The notes under the pieces were generated by a model. That model was given only the letters and a program-made list of their open reading frames with translations, was not told the DNA's origin and did not search any database. A stretch of DNA of 64,000 bases. Origin: Quillaja saponaria (lineage: Eukaryota > Streptophyta > Magnoliopsida > Fabales > Quillajaceae). The stretch spans positions 11,852,134 through 11,916,133 of the forward strand of contig CM055618.1 of assembly GCA_029379385.1 (NCBI GenBank). The letters run 5' to 3'. Positions 12,901 to 25,400 of this stretch are shown here, piece by piece (within the stretch, counting starts at the first letter, position 1; each line of letters begins with the position of its first letter). The position numbers and the translations under genes are program-made.

Positions 12901-14461
12901 CTTGTAGTTGGGCAAATAATTTCATCTGGATTTGAGAAATTTCCAAACCATTCATTAATTGCCTTTCTTTCATATGTTACACCACTTTCTATGGTGACTG
13001 GGTCATTCATTAATTTCTTTGTCAGTGGGCATAGAAATGTCTCATATAGAGGTTCCATGTACTGAGCTACCTCAGGCAACGCTGTCAAGGATCTGCTCAT
13101 GTTAGCATACTTCTCTTCACAGGCATAACTTGCACTTTTAGAAACTTTAATTATATGGCACGTATCCAAGAATTTAGGATCATCCGTGGAAAGCTCAACA
13201 TCAAGGGAGTAAAGATCTGTTTCTATTGGTGCTGGTTCTTCCTTTGGCTGCTTCCCTGAAGACAATATCTTTGTACCAAGCTCCTTGGTTTCAGGATCAT
13301 CCATGGAAATCTCAACATCAAGGAAGTATACATTTGTTTCTGTTGGTGCTGGTTCTTCCTTTGGCTGCTTCCCTGAAGACAATATCTTTGTGCCAAGCTC
13401 ATTGGTTTCAGATGCTTGCATTTCAGCTATATCAACAGTAACGTGCTGCATTTCATTTGAGAGCGACTTGATTGCAATTTCTGCATATTCTTGATCCTGA
13501 AGTGTTGATGACAATATCATGCTCAGGCATTTCCCTATGTTTCTTATCACCTCCTGTAGCTGAACCATGATGCCCCTAAGTTGAAGATTTCTACTTGAAT
13601 GGGTGCCTATTGCAAAATTTACGACAAGATCCTTAGCCAAATCAATGCTTTCTGATATAGGTTGTAGAATCTCCATCTCATTTGTAGGACAATGCTTGGT
13701 TGTCAGCAGTTCATGAATGGCTAGGGAAGCCCGGTAGAGGTAGCATCCGACTTCAATGAAGGATTCTTGTTCTATCTCTATGCTTACAACTGACACTGTG
13801 ATCTCCAAAATGGATGCCAATATGTGTTCTACAAGACTTGCAATACCAGTCGTATTTTCCTTGAGCTAAACGATTAAAAGAATGAAACAGAAAAATGCAC
13901 CTTTAGTTAAACTAGATAATCTTCAATTTAAATAAACTGATTTTGAGACAGACATTAAGAAAATGATGATTTTTCCCTACTTATAGTTGTTTGAAGGTAG
14001 AATTAGATTAAGAATAACTTCATGACGATTCTGAAATTACAGATTTATCCAGTTAGATATTATGTAATACTGGAATTTAGAACTAAAACCTGAATTTTAC
14101 TTGATCTTCTGTATTGTACTCAAACTGGTTTGATTTGATATCATTGCCTGAATGTAAGGTGATGGAATGTTAGTGAATTAGTGTTGTTTACTAGTTAGAT
14201 TGGAATGTTGTTATTGGTTGCAAACTTTGGGGGGAAAAATATTCTTGATGTTGCTTATGTAGTAACTATAGTGCAGAAGTTAATGCACAAACACACAGAT
14301 TATAGAGTTTGTGAAAGAAGATATCAAGCTTCAGTTATTTAAAACTTTCATATGCTTGAAACTGATATAAGGAAATAAGATGCTTATACTAACTGCCTTT
14401 CTTTCTGAAATTCATAAAAGATTGGGTAAAAGAAAGAGCGTGGGAAAGCTCCTACCGCCAT
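9940..14461 (-). CDS. U-box/ARM-repeat E3 ubiquitin ligase, PUB42/43-like
   Basis: Four coding exons: 14461-14456, 13859-12582, 12125-11816 and 11531-9940; 1061 residues. The first coding exon is only ATG GCG before a GT donor; joined to exon 2 it gives MAENTTGIASLVEHILASIL. No in-frame ATG exists in exon 2, which is preceded by a stop at 13868-13866, so the tiny exon is needed. An N-terminal helical UND-like region (about 1-150) is followed by a U-box (about 265-340: ETFLCPLTKKLMNDPVTIES, YERKAINEWF, CPTTREKLP) that recruits E2 enzymes, then armadillo-type repeats to the end for substrate binding. A 39-residue stretch is tandemly duplicated before the U-box. At 1061 residues it is close to the roughly 1030 I recall for PUB42. 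Substrates are unknown. Confidence 0.9.
11734..11760. repeat. (GATGAG)n-like microsatellite in a U-box gene intron
   Basis: About four and a half units of GGATGA inside the intron between exons at 12125-11816 and 11531-9940. Confidence 0.85.
13177..13410 (-). repeat. 117-bp tandem duplication inside the U-box gene
   Basis: Two adjacent in-frame 117-bp units, 13177-13293 and 13294-13410, each encode 39 residues built on ELGTKILSSGKQPKEEPAP followed by an acidic LDVE segment ending in DDP. The copies differ at a modest number of positions, so the duplication is fairly young. It lies in the linker between the N-terminal region and the U-box. Confidence 0.92.
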
Positions 14462-16886
14462 CCAACTGGAAGATCCTGCTCTCAGTGACTTCTGCTATGA
14501 GCACCAAAAAGTCTGTAAAGCCTGAAGTAGAGTTAGCTTGCTGTGGCTGTAAAAACTTTTTAAGAGGATGGGGATAATAAACCACTGAACTGGTCGCTGA
14601 CAAATTTTATTTTCGTTGTAATCTTCTGAAAGCAGATTCCATTTGGTGAAATGCTCAACTCAATCACAGATCAAAGGTATCTCTCTCACTCTTTCTTTTG
14701 TACCTTATAGAACATAGATAAATGATGGCTTTAAATTGATCATTTGACAAAAGAAAGAAGGAGCTCCACAAAGACTTGGTCACCTGACAATCACATTTGA
14801 TCTGCTTTAAGGTTTCTTTGCCAATGCTCAATTGAATAAAGTCATAGATGTTGGTCACTTGCACGTTTTATATGCATTCTGTCAATTATACTTTCATTTG
14901 GTAAAATGGCGTTACCAATAGTTTTTGCTTATTTTTCCACAACATAACTAAAGTTGACTTATGAACACCTTTTTCTGATAATTCTGTTTTTTTCTTTCTT
15001 TCTTTTGGTAACTTCATCTTAAACATGATGATGTGATTGAAATAAATGGTATCCGCTGCTCTGGATAGAAATGACTACTTGATATACACGACCAAGTTAT
15101 ATGAAGAAATGGCATTCAAGAAGACTGGGTAAGAGGGATTAGATTCATTATGTTGACTTTATGTGCAGTCTCTCTTAGTGGTTTTTATTATTAAATATGA
15201 TTAATGGCAGTGCTAACTAGATGTAAGCAAAACAAGTTACATCATTCTGAGCAAAAAAACAAAAAAAAAAAACGAGTTATATCAACATGAAGCACAAGTG
15301 AAATCTTTTTTTAGACTTAATTTCTTAAAGTAAAGAACAAAATGCAAAACTGAAATAGTTATACCTACAAATTACTTCAGATTTAATCTCAAGTTGATTT
15401 ATTTGTTTATACTTTTCTTTTTCTTTTTCCTTTTGACTTAAAAGAATAGTTGTTAAATGTAGGCTAGACTTTGGTTTGGCCCATCACCTTTTGTAAGTAG
15501 CTTAGCAGCCTGCTATTATGGCCCGAATATTAGTTGTTTCCTTTTGGGCCTATTCAAGTGGATTGAAACTTGGGATTTTGACCCCAAAGGGTATGAAAGC
15601 TATCCCGTAGCCAGGAAATACAACTGCGTGATTCTAATGTTTTCTTTTTCTTGTTTTTTTTTTTTTTTCATATGTATTACGATTCCTATCAAAAATAAAT
15701 AAAATTGCTTAACAGTAGGGTTTGAACCAACTTACACTTATTTCAACTAATTCATATTTTTATTCGATCAAAAGCTTGTCATTTACTCTAAGAGTACAAA
15801 TTTTACGATAATTTTCCTCTCCACTACTTGTTTTAAAAAGATTCAAATCCATTAAGTCAATAAAAACAATACATATTCTTACTATAAATTTTCAAACTCT
15901 TCTTAATGCACAAAAAAGGTAAACTAACACATTTTTTATAATTTTAATTAGATTTTTCTTAAGTTATTTTATTTATTTAGTTTGTAAGAGTTACACAATA
16001 AGAGATAGATATTTTTTTTTTCATAAAATCTATATTTCACGTAAAGACAGAATTTAATCTCAAGTTCTTCAAACACTTTTAAAAAAATTTACAAAGTTTA
16101 ATTGACTTTTATTGATAAAAATTATAAGATTATCATGTATATTATTTTTTAGTAAGAAGAAAATACTTTAGATCAGCCCATAATTAGAATTACCCTTTTT
16201 TTTTTTTTTTTTTTGCATAGTATAAGAGAAAAAAGCAAATAGTAATCATGCTCATATAAGTTAACACATGGTAGGGCCAACACTGTCCTGCTGGTCTTCA
16301 ATTATTGTCTTTTATTCCTTTCCCAAATCTCTATTGTGCACCCAATAACACATGTATGATATGATATGTTTCTTTAGAACTTACATGTGTTATGTGAGTA
16401 TTATGTATTATGAACAAATAAACTGGTTTTATGAGTCAAACCACCAAAATATTTTTCTTAATATAAGAGCTAATCCTATAATGTGTTTATGCAACCACAT
16501 AAGGAAATAAATAATTAAAAATTACTAAAATTTATGTGCAGAAAATGTGTTTCTTTTTTTAATGTTTCTGTTTACCTTACAATTAGACCTCTCCATGAAA
16601 ACAAGACCAATCAAAATATAAACACGAGAAACACAAGGCCATTTCCACTCTGGCTCTTTCACACTTCCCAGTTTTTTAACAATTATTAACCAAAAATAAA
16701 TAAATAAATCCATCGTGTCCTCCGCCTCCACCTTACTTGGACTGCTAGAAGGATAAGAATGCTAGCACCCGTTTTGGCATTTCTTGTTCCTTCACGTTTT
16801 GGTATATGTAATGAACAATTTGACCCAACGTACTCAGACCCTTTTCCACTAGGAAGAGCAGAAGCAAAATTCTTATCAAGACAACC
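14462..16886. other. Divergent intergenic region, U-box gene (-) and AVT6-like gene (+)
   Basis: Must hold both promoters and the U-box gene 5' UTR. AT-rich, with T and A runs near 15655, 15255 and 16197. No gene or defined transposon seen. Confidence 0.5.
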
Positions 16887-19800
16887 ATGACTATTACAGA
16901 TAACAAGAAAACCAAGCAAAGCAGTTCAAGAAAAAGTTTGCAACCCATAGATGAGCAATCTCCGTTGCTACCCAGAAACAAAGATGACGAGGAAAGCTAT
17001 AGTGGCGCATCGTTTATTGGGTCTGTCTTCAATTTGTCTACTACTGTTATTGGTGCTGGAATCATGGCGTTGCCTGCTGCAATGAAAGTTTTGGGACTTG
17101 GGTTGGGTATTGGTGCTATTATCTTTGTTGCGTTGCTTACAGAGACTTCTTTGGAGATGTTAATGAGATTTAGTAGGGTAGGGAAAGCAGGGTCTTATGG
17201 AGAGGTTATGGAGAATGCTTTTGGGATTGCGGGGAGGAAGGTACTTCAGATAAGTGTTCTGATCAACAATGTTGGGATTCTCGTTGTCTACATGATTATA
17301 ATTGGTAAATATGTGTTATTGCTGTCTATTTTGGGTAAAAATTATTTCTTTCCTTGATTTTCTTTTTGTTTTTGTGATTTATTTTGGTGATGCAATCGCC
17401 CAAATTAGATGATTCCGAAATTTGATTTAACCCAACTTTTCTTTTTCAGATCATGCATTCAGTTTAATCATCTTTGAAAATTAGTCTCCCTCTCCCCCAA
17501 ATATTAGCTTTTGATCAGTGTTCTTCTTATCACATTATTTCATACTTTCTTTGTGTATGTGAATATAAACATTTTCTTGGTGTCTCAATTGTTCATGTGA
17601 CAAGGTGATGTGCTATCTGGAACATCTTCTAGTGGAATTCATCATGCTGGCGTATTAGAAGGATGGTTTGGTGAACATTGGTTGACTGGACGCACTTTTG
17701 TTCTTCTTGTGACAACTATTTTCGTATTTGCTCCTCTAGCGTGTTTTAAGCGAATAGGTATATATCTATAGTTTGTTTCTTTTCTGAGATATAAAGCATA
17801 GGCCATAAAGTTACCATCTTTAATGAAGACTGAAAAACTTTCCATTTTAATTAGGAGGATTAGATCTTAGATTATGGTTGATCTGATCATTGTCATTTAC
17901 AATAGTGGTCAAGTCCTTGTCTCAGTTAAAATAAAAGTTGATTAATGAATAAATACCAGGCTACCAGCACTAACATACAGTCATAAAGTAAAGGCTCGTG
18001 TTATTGTGGTGACTTATTTTATGATTGCAATGTAGCCGTATACTTATCTTGGGTTCTGATTGATCTTCTTTATGTCAGTCCTTATAGAGCATAAGATATT
18101 GACTAAAGGACTTCAATGGTCTCCCTTTCTAATTTATTAGTAAATCCAGGATTCATGTCTATTCTTGTCACGGGGACACGTATTTGGTCTCATTACAGCC
18201 TTACAGGTTGCTGCAGTCTAGGCATAGCAATCATGTATTGATGTAGAGTTTTTTTTTATCATAATTAGTCAGTAAAATTTGTAACTTGAGACCCTTTACT
18301 AACTTGGCGACATGTTTTTTGAACATAAACTTAATCTTTGTAGGTTGCTATCTACTAGTACGTTACATAAGATAAGCATTGTTATGCGCCATATGCTGAT
18401 CAGGTATTTGTGAATAACTTGCATTTTATATGCTTGCAGATTCGTTGAGATACTCTTCTGCTTTAGCAGTAGCCCTGGCAATCGTTTTTCTAGTTATAAC
18501 TGCAGGAATCACAGTGACAAAATTGTTAAATGGCAGTATTTCCATGCCCAGATTGCTTCCTAAAGTTACTGATATTACATCATTCTGGAATCTATTTACA
18601 GCAGTCCCTGTTATTGTGACAGCATTCGTCTGCCACTACAATGGTACGTTAGCTCTATCTTTTGTTGTTGAGATAATACTTAAATTCCAAACTACATAAT
18701 AAATGTTAAAAAATACAAGTTCAAACTTGCACACACAGGTAACAAAAAAGATAATACAATTTGGTATAACCCCAAGTAAAGATTTTCTTTAATGTTGATT
18801 TGTTGTCGTTATGAATCTAACTCAATTGAGTACTATAGTCATCTCTAGAATAGTGTCACACTTTCACATGATCTCCTTTTGACTTTGTTTGAAATAACTA
18901 TCTTGTCAAGAGTTTAAGAGGCTGGAAAGGAGTTCACTGTCTCATCTCAGTGTTTATTCCTTATGAAGTCATAGATGGACCAGATCTAGACATCTTGGTT
19001 GGAACTTGATACTTCAAAGGGATGGAAACTTTGCTTTAGGACTCATCTTGACTATAGAACTATACCTTAAAATAAAAGAATGTATACTTCATATGAATCA
19101 AAGAGGCAAATTGTATTCACCTGCCATTGCCGATATCATAATAGTTACAGATTTACAACTTTCTAAAGATCTTTCATTTTTATTTGTAAACTGGGATATT
19201 TACAACTATATATTCATAGAAGAGGAAGTTTCTTGTCAAAAAATTAGTCCCAGCATAAAAAACTTAAGTCTCTCAGGTTATTTACCCTCAAATTAAATTA
19301 GTAAATCAGAGAAGTTATGGATTTCTTTTTCGAAGTCACACTGACGTAGATAGATGTTTGGAAATATAATCTAAAACAATGATATTGAGAAATATTAATT
19401 GCAAAAAGGTTATGGAATTTATTTTCTGCAGTGCATACAATAGACACTGAACTCGGAGACTCTTCACTGATACAACCAGTTGTACGTGCATCATTAGCCT
19501 TATGTTCAATTGTCTATATATTTACAAGCTTATTTGGGTTTCTCCTATTTGGTGAGTCGACTCTTGATGATGTGCTGGCCAACTTTGACACAAACCTTGA
19601 CATCCCCTATGGCAATCTGTTCAATGATGTTGTTCGCCTCAGCTATGCTTTCCATCTCATGCTTGTTTTCCCTATTATGTTATTTCCACTACGGCTCAAT
19701 TTCGATGGGCTCCTATTTCCTTCAGCTAGGCCTTTGGTTCTAGATAACTGTAGGTTTTCATTGATGAGCACTGGACTCATCTGTTTCGTATACGTGGCTG

Positions 19801-20647
19801 CAAATTTTATACCTAGCATCTGGGATGCTTTCCAGTTTACTGGAGCAACAGCCACAGTTTGCCTTGGATTTGTCTTTCCCGCTGCAATTGCTCTAAGGTG
19901 AGTCTTTTTAACATGACGCACTTGTCACTGTTATCAGCATGCAATATGGACTTCATGAATGGTTGTTGTGTGAATTAAGCGATGATTGTTGTCTAAGGAA
20001 TTCAAGCTAATAGTTGTGACATTAGGATTGTAGAGCAATGGCACTGATAGAGATGGTCTTTAGAAGTTTCAACTAACCCCTCTCACAAGAAATCTAACTC
20101 TATCTCTAATTAATGAGGTAGAGCATTACCCATATCAGAAAATATGCTTGTGCCATTGAACTTTTGGTATTTATTCACGACTGTAATATATAGCAATACT
20201 ATTATAAAGGAGATTCAGTAACACACTAGAACTAGGAAATTCTGTTCCTGTATGTTAGGTGGTCTATAAGAACACAAATCCTGTTTAGGCCTGAATAGGG
20301 TGTGTTTTGATTGGGTATTGCCTTGGTGGGAGTCCTTTTACATGGTTGATGCTGAAAGCTGAAAATGCGCCTGAGTTGTTCAAGAGGAACATTAATATCC
20401 ATCAAAATAACGGAACCAGCTGTGTTCAATTTGTTTCGAACTACAAAGTTGTATTATCAGTACGAGGTGCTATGTTGACCATCTGCCTTTTATTTTCTGG
20501 TGCGTCAGGGATCCTCATGGCACAGCAACAAAGAAGGACCAGATTTTATCTATTGTCATGATTGTTCTAGCTGTGTTCTCAAATTTAGTGGCCATATACA
20601 GTGATGCCAACTCCTTGTTCTTGAAACATGTTAACCCTAATGCATGA
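16887..20647 (+). CDS. AVT6-type amino acid transporter (AAAP/SLC38-like)
   Basis: Five exons in clean phase: 16887-17304, 17605-17757, 18440-18643, 19432-19897 and 20509-20647; 459 residues. A short hydrophilic N-terminus with a DEQSPLLP motif (acidic/dileucine-like, possibly a vacuolar or endosomal sorting signal) precedes about 11 hydrophobic segments. The first reads GSVFNLSTTVIGAGIMALPA, the signature of the Aa_trans/SLC38 family in plants (AVT6A-E). Later landmarks are FAPLACFKRIDSLRYSSALA, FVCHYNVHTID, TLDDVLANFD and NFIPSIWDAFQFTGATATV, all at the expected spacing, and length agrees with AVT6A (about 460). AVT proteins export neutral or acidic amino acids across the tonoplast or related membranes. 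Substrate cannot be read from sequence. It is convergent with the RNA polymerase gene. Confidence 0.92.
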
Positions 20648-22423
20648 TTTACTCTGCTGCATTTATGAACATAGAAGGAAAATATAGGTTCCCCTCCCTA
20701 CTTATCCAAAGTTATCTGAAACAATGACCTATATACTGCGTGGCCTTTAGAAATACAGATACATTTCGTGTATAGAATAAGTGGAAGAAAATGTTGAGTC
20801 ACACATACAAACTTCTTAGCAGCTATTGTGTAATTTTGCCTAAAAATTCTTAGTTCTGGACCATGTCTCATTGTATTACTCAAAGCTTGAGATGTATCAT
20901 TATTCAATACATTATACCTTCAATCTTTGTACGGGTGTGCTGTCTCGTTTTGTATGTGTAACGTTTTGCTCCATTGAGAAGCTTGATACTTAGCGAATTT
21001 GCATCTATAGCACTAGAGATTTCTCACCTTTGTTTAGACTAAACGAGTTTACTATTGAACCAACTTTATTGACATGTTTAAAAATTTCTAGTTTTGTTTT
21101 TTAAGATTATTTTATGGTACCGTAGATGTCAATTTGGCTGTATCCACAAAAATAATATAATTACAGCTTAGGTGCTAATTAGGAAAAACTTCGAAAAATG
21201 AAGGGAGAAAAAAAAAAAAAAAAAAACTAAATCAAAGTTAACTAATCCATGAATTGTAAGCACAAGTAAATTTCACCTAAGATTAGACTAATGTGTAAGG
21301 TATAAAAGTATGCAAAATAACAACCCCGAGTAGGTCTTAAATTTAAAGAAAATGTTCAGAAGGATTGCATTTCTTAAGCAGCTTTTTGCTGTTTGTAATC
21401 GGTTTGCAATTTAAAGGTAGGAGTTCTCTATATTTTCACCGTAAATTGTACTTGTTTCATATATTTCTTGCAACTGAGAACCATATATCCTTTTACCAAA
21501 AATAGTTACTCTGACAAGATAATAATTTTGAGGCGATTAGGCTGAGAATATCACCAAACCAGTCAAGTAGGGGACATTGTTGTGACTTTCAACTCGTTAT
21601 TTTCTCCGTTAATCAGACCTCAGATCATATCTCAAACTACAGAAAAAAGAAAAAAAGTGAGGCCAAAAAAATTATTACTTTACATATAAATTCCTGGTAT
21701 TTTGGTGAGACTTTTTCTATTGTCATATTACCTACTGTGTAAGATCAACCTAAACATGTGCTCTAAGCAAAACCAACTAACAACAAATGAACACCAACCT
21801 GAACCAGTATCCTGAGAAATTGTACACTTCCTATGAAACAAAAAGTACATAACACCCCAAAATCCCCCAAAAAAATCATGCCTGCAACCCAATTTGGCTG
21901 CTTTCTCTGCAAACTAGAAGCAGATCAAACTTTTTGCTCTCCCCATCTCTGAAAAGGATAACCTCCATTTATGAATATCAAGGCTTTGCCCACCTATAAC
22001 AAAAATAAATCATCAACCAGCTGTTTTGACACTATAAGTTGTATTGTTCTCCTTTTCGCACTAATCGATTTGCAGGTCTCTCCTTTTCATTTTTTTCCCT
22101 CTTCTGGTGATAAAGACTGCAAATGTTAGAACCCATTATTTCCTCAATCCTTTAAAATAACGGATCTGGAAGACAGCTGAACTGTGAGCTGCAAGATATA
22201 TATCTCTAATGAATGAAATCATCCTTTTGTAGTATACATGAAAGAGTTTCCACAGGATGCCACTTTGGAGCTATCAATCCCTGCTTGCAAATCTTACTAA
22301 ATTTTCGTCCTTATCACCTCTGTGATGCTGCTCCCATGGATAAAAGAATACAAACACCTATCACCTTGTAACTGAGTTACTTAGGTGGAGTACTAAATAA
22401 ACCAATGAAACTTTTTGCTTCAA
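20648..22423. other. Convergent spacer, AVT6-like and RNA polymerase 3' ends
   Basis: Two 3' UTRs meet here. A 20-base-class A run lies near 21210. No other gene seen. Confidence 0.5.
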
Positions 22424-25400
22424 CTAGTTGAAAAAATAGGGCGATGCCAGAACCTCTTTCAGATCAAAGTCTCCCCGCTCTGGTAAGTGAGGGAAATCCA
22501 ATGTCGGGAAAGACTTCTTAAAGCTCTCCAACAACTGTGCATAGAAATTAACACTGATAATTTGAAGAGTATATTTTGATTTTTTGGCTATTGAATTTGA
22601 AGAGAATATCAATACAAATTAAGTTCTACTAAGAAGATTTAAAATTTAAGAGCCTAAGATATTTATCATCTATGAGACAATTAAAACTTAAAGAAACCAA
22701 AACAAAACCTTGCATACAGTAGGCAAACCAAAGTCATTCAAATTTCCTAAAGATCCTATGAATTTCAAGAGAATACTCTTTAGTTTCTCTTTGTCTTTTT
22801 CCACATGATTAAGACTCATTTGCTATACGTGAAAAACATTTACGAAAGAATGGGCTTAATATGATAATGTACTCTTCATGTCAAATAGTTGTCATTTGCC
22901 AAACATGCACCATCCACCAAAACTTCAAGAGGAAATTTAGAGAGACATAAGAATGCAAGATCGGACCTATCCTATCTTATGAGGGGTCGAAGTCATGTCT
23001 GTAATACATAAGTATTTTGCTACTAATATTCAACTTTAACTCCATTTTGAAAAAAAGGAATGTGGGCCAACATGACTAGAAATAAAAATTATAAAAAATA
23101 CAAACCATTTGCCAATTCCAGTATATATTCTTTAGGCACATCCAATAATTTGGTAGCTATATTATATTTTACATTTAAAATATCAAAACACGTCGAGGAC
23201 AATTATAAGAAATTATCTACACATGTTGAATTTCAGTTCCTATTTATGAATATTTTAGAGTCCCTCATAATGTTATATATGATTTAAGTTACAAAAATAA
23301 CAGTTATATGTTTATGTTTCAAGACATTTTTGCTACTTCATTGCACCTAGGGCTGGAAACGAATACAACTATTTGTATTCAAATTCGTATTCGAGACTAA
23401 TTCAGACTAATTCGAATCGAAGTTTGTATTTGAATTTGAATTCGAATTCAGATATACCAGTATTTGATTCAATACTCAATGAACTATTCATTACTATTTT
23501 TATTCGTATTCATCAAACTATTCGAATATTATTTATAGTATTTATAAAATATTATTAGTATTTATTAACTATTCGAGTACTATTCAAACTATTCGAATTT
23601 GAATTTAAGTTTATATTCATATTAGTATTTGAATTCGAAACAGTATTCAGATTTAAATAGTGCACTATTTGATTCGAGTGCCAACCCTAATTGAATCCAC
23701 AATCATGACACACTAACAATGTCCTCGTAAGAATGGATCACTTGGGACAACATATAATTCATTTCATTTCTATGCAATCCTATGTCTGGTGGGAGAAAAG
23801 AAGCAACACATAAATGATTCAATATTATTTATCATCTATAGACATATCATTTGGGATTCAAGGCTTACTTGAGTAGTAGACAAGGTTTTCAAATTAAAAG
23901 ACCTACAGGTTACTTCTTGGTTCAAGAAAGCAAATTGGGAAAGAAAAAAAAGAGCCGGTAATCTCAATATCATAAGATAAGGAGTACTACCAGAAACAAG
24001 CACAAAGAATAAGTTTATTTGCATAGAGATACTTACATCCTCCAGTATAGGAGCCTCATAGAGTTCAACAAACTTTTCTCTGAGTATTCTGTTCATTTCA
24101 TCCACATCGCATGCATGTGTCCAATATGAATCATGTACACCTGTAATCAAGCATTGGCATTACATAATTTAAATTTCATCACTGCTTAATATAGAGATTT
24201 ATCTAATACAAAAAATCACATGATGTATATGTATATATATGGTCAGGTTCAAATAGCACCAGGTCAAGTATTACATCATCAGATGACTTTTCAAGTGTTT
24301 TTAAGATCTCACAATGAGATCACGCACACCAAAGTTCAGCTTGCTTAGACATTAGAACCACAATTCTCAAGAAGTACAAAAGTAGAATCTCATAATGTTA
24401 TTATTAATAATGGGAACAAAAAAAAAATTGTAGGTAAGTGATTTTCAATCTCCAATCAAGCTGAAATTCGGCATGCATAACCACCCTGATGAGATCTTAA
24501 AATGCAGCAGTGGGTTTTCTCAAAAAACTTACAAGTTCTTGAATGGTGTCATGCTAGCTAATTGTATACAACTCAACTAAACCTTAAATCACAACCTAGT
24601 TGAGGTCAACATACCAGCTAATTGTATATCAGGTGTATTTTGAACATGGCCATCCACACACAAAAATTTACATGTACACGCCAGTGAGTGTGTTATGGAA
24701 ACTAGAGTGTACCTGCAAAGTTTAAGCCTGCTTTTTTGCAAGCAACTGCAGTCATCATCATGTGGGAACCATCAAGTGAGTGAACAAAATTTGGGGGAAA
24801 AGCTGTTCTCTGCCGCTTTACCATAACCTGTAATATAAAATAAGCATCATCAGAACAATTACTAGTTGCTAGTTAGCCTAAGACTAGATCACGATCAAGA
24901 CTTAGTGCAATAAAAATTGCAAATAAGTATGAACTCAACACCTAAGCATAAAATTGCTCAATTAAGGTACCACAGAAATTCTTTCTAACGGCGAGAGAAA
25001 AAATTTCCTTCTTTATTTATACAAAGTATGTGATTTATTTCCTTGTTTCCATAAGTGAAAATTATCTCATAATGTCAAAAGGATAGAAGTATGCATAAAA
25101 CGATGGACAGAGATAGTATTTATAGGGTATACGAATATGAAGTGTTCTAATCTTGCATATCTTGTGATATAGGATAATTAACTAAATGTCTTGTGCTCGA
25201 TTTGAATCTGAAGTCACAACATATCAGCATGGAACATGTATACATGTACCAATGTTTGTGATATAGGATAATTAACTCAATGTCTATAAATTTGTACTCA
25301 ATTGAATCTAAAGCCACAATATATATGCACGGAATATGTATACATGTACCAATGTTTATGGTAGGTCATCAACTCAAAGTTACCTTATCAGTTTCTCGTT

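Noticed and set aside
14412..14603. 63-codon minus-strand frame upstream of the U-box gene
   Set aside because: It begins at TTG and lacks an ATG in its frame; the U-box start lies inside it in another frame (14461).
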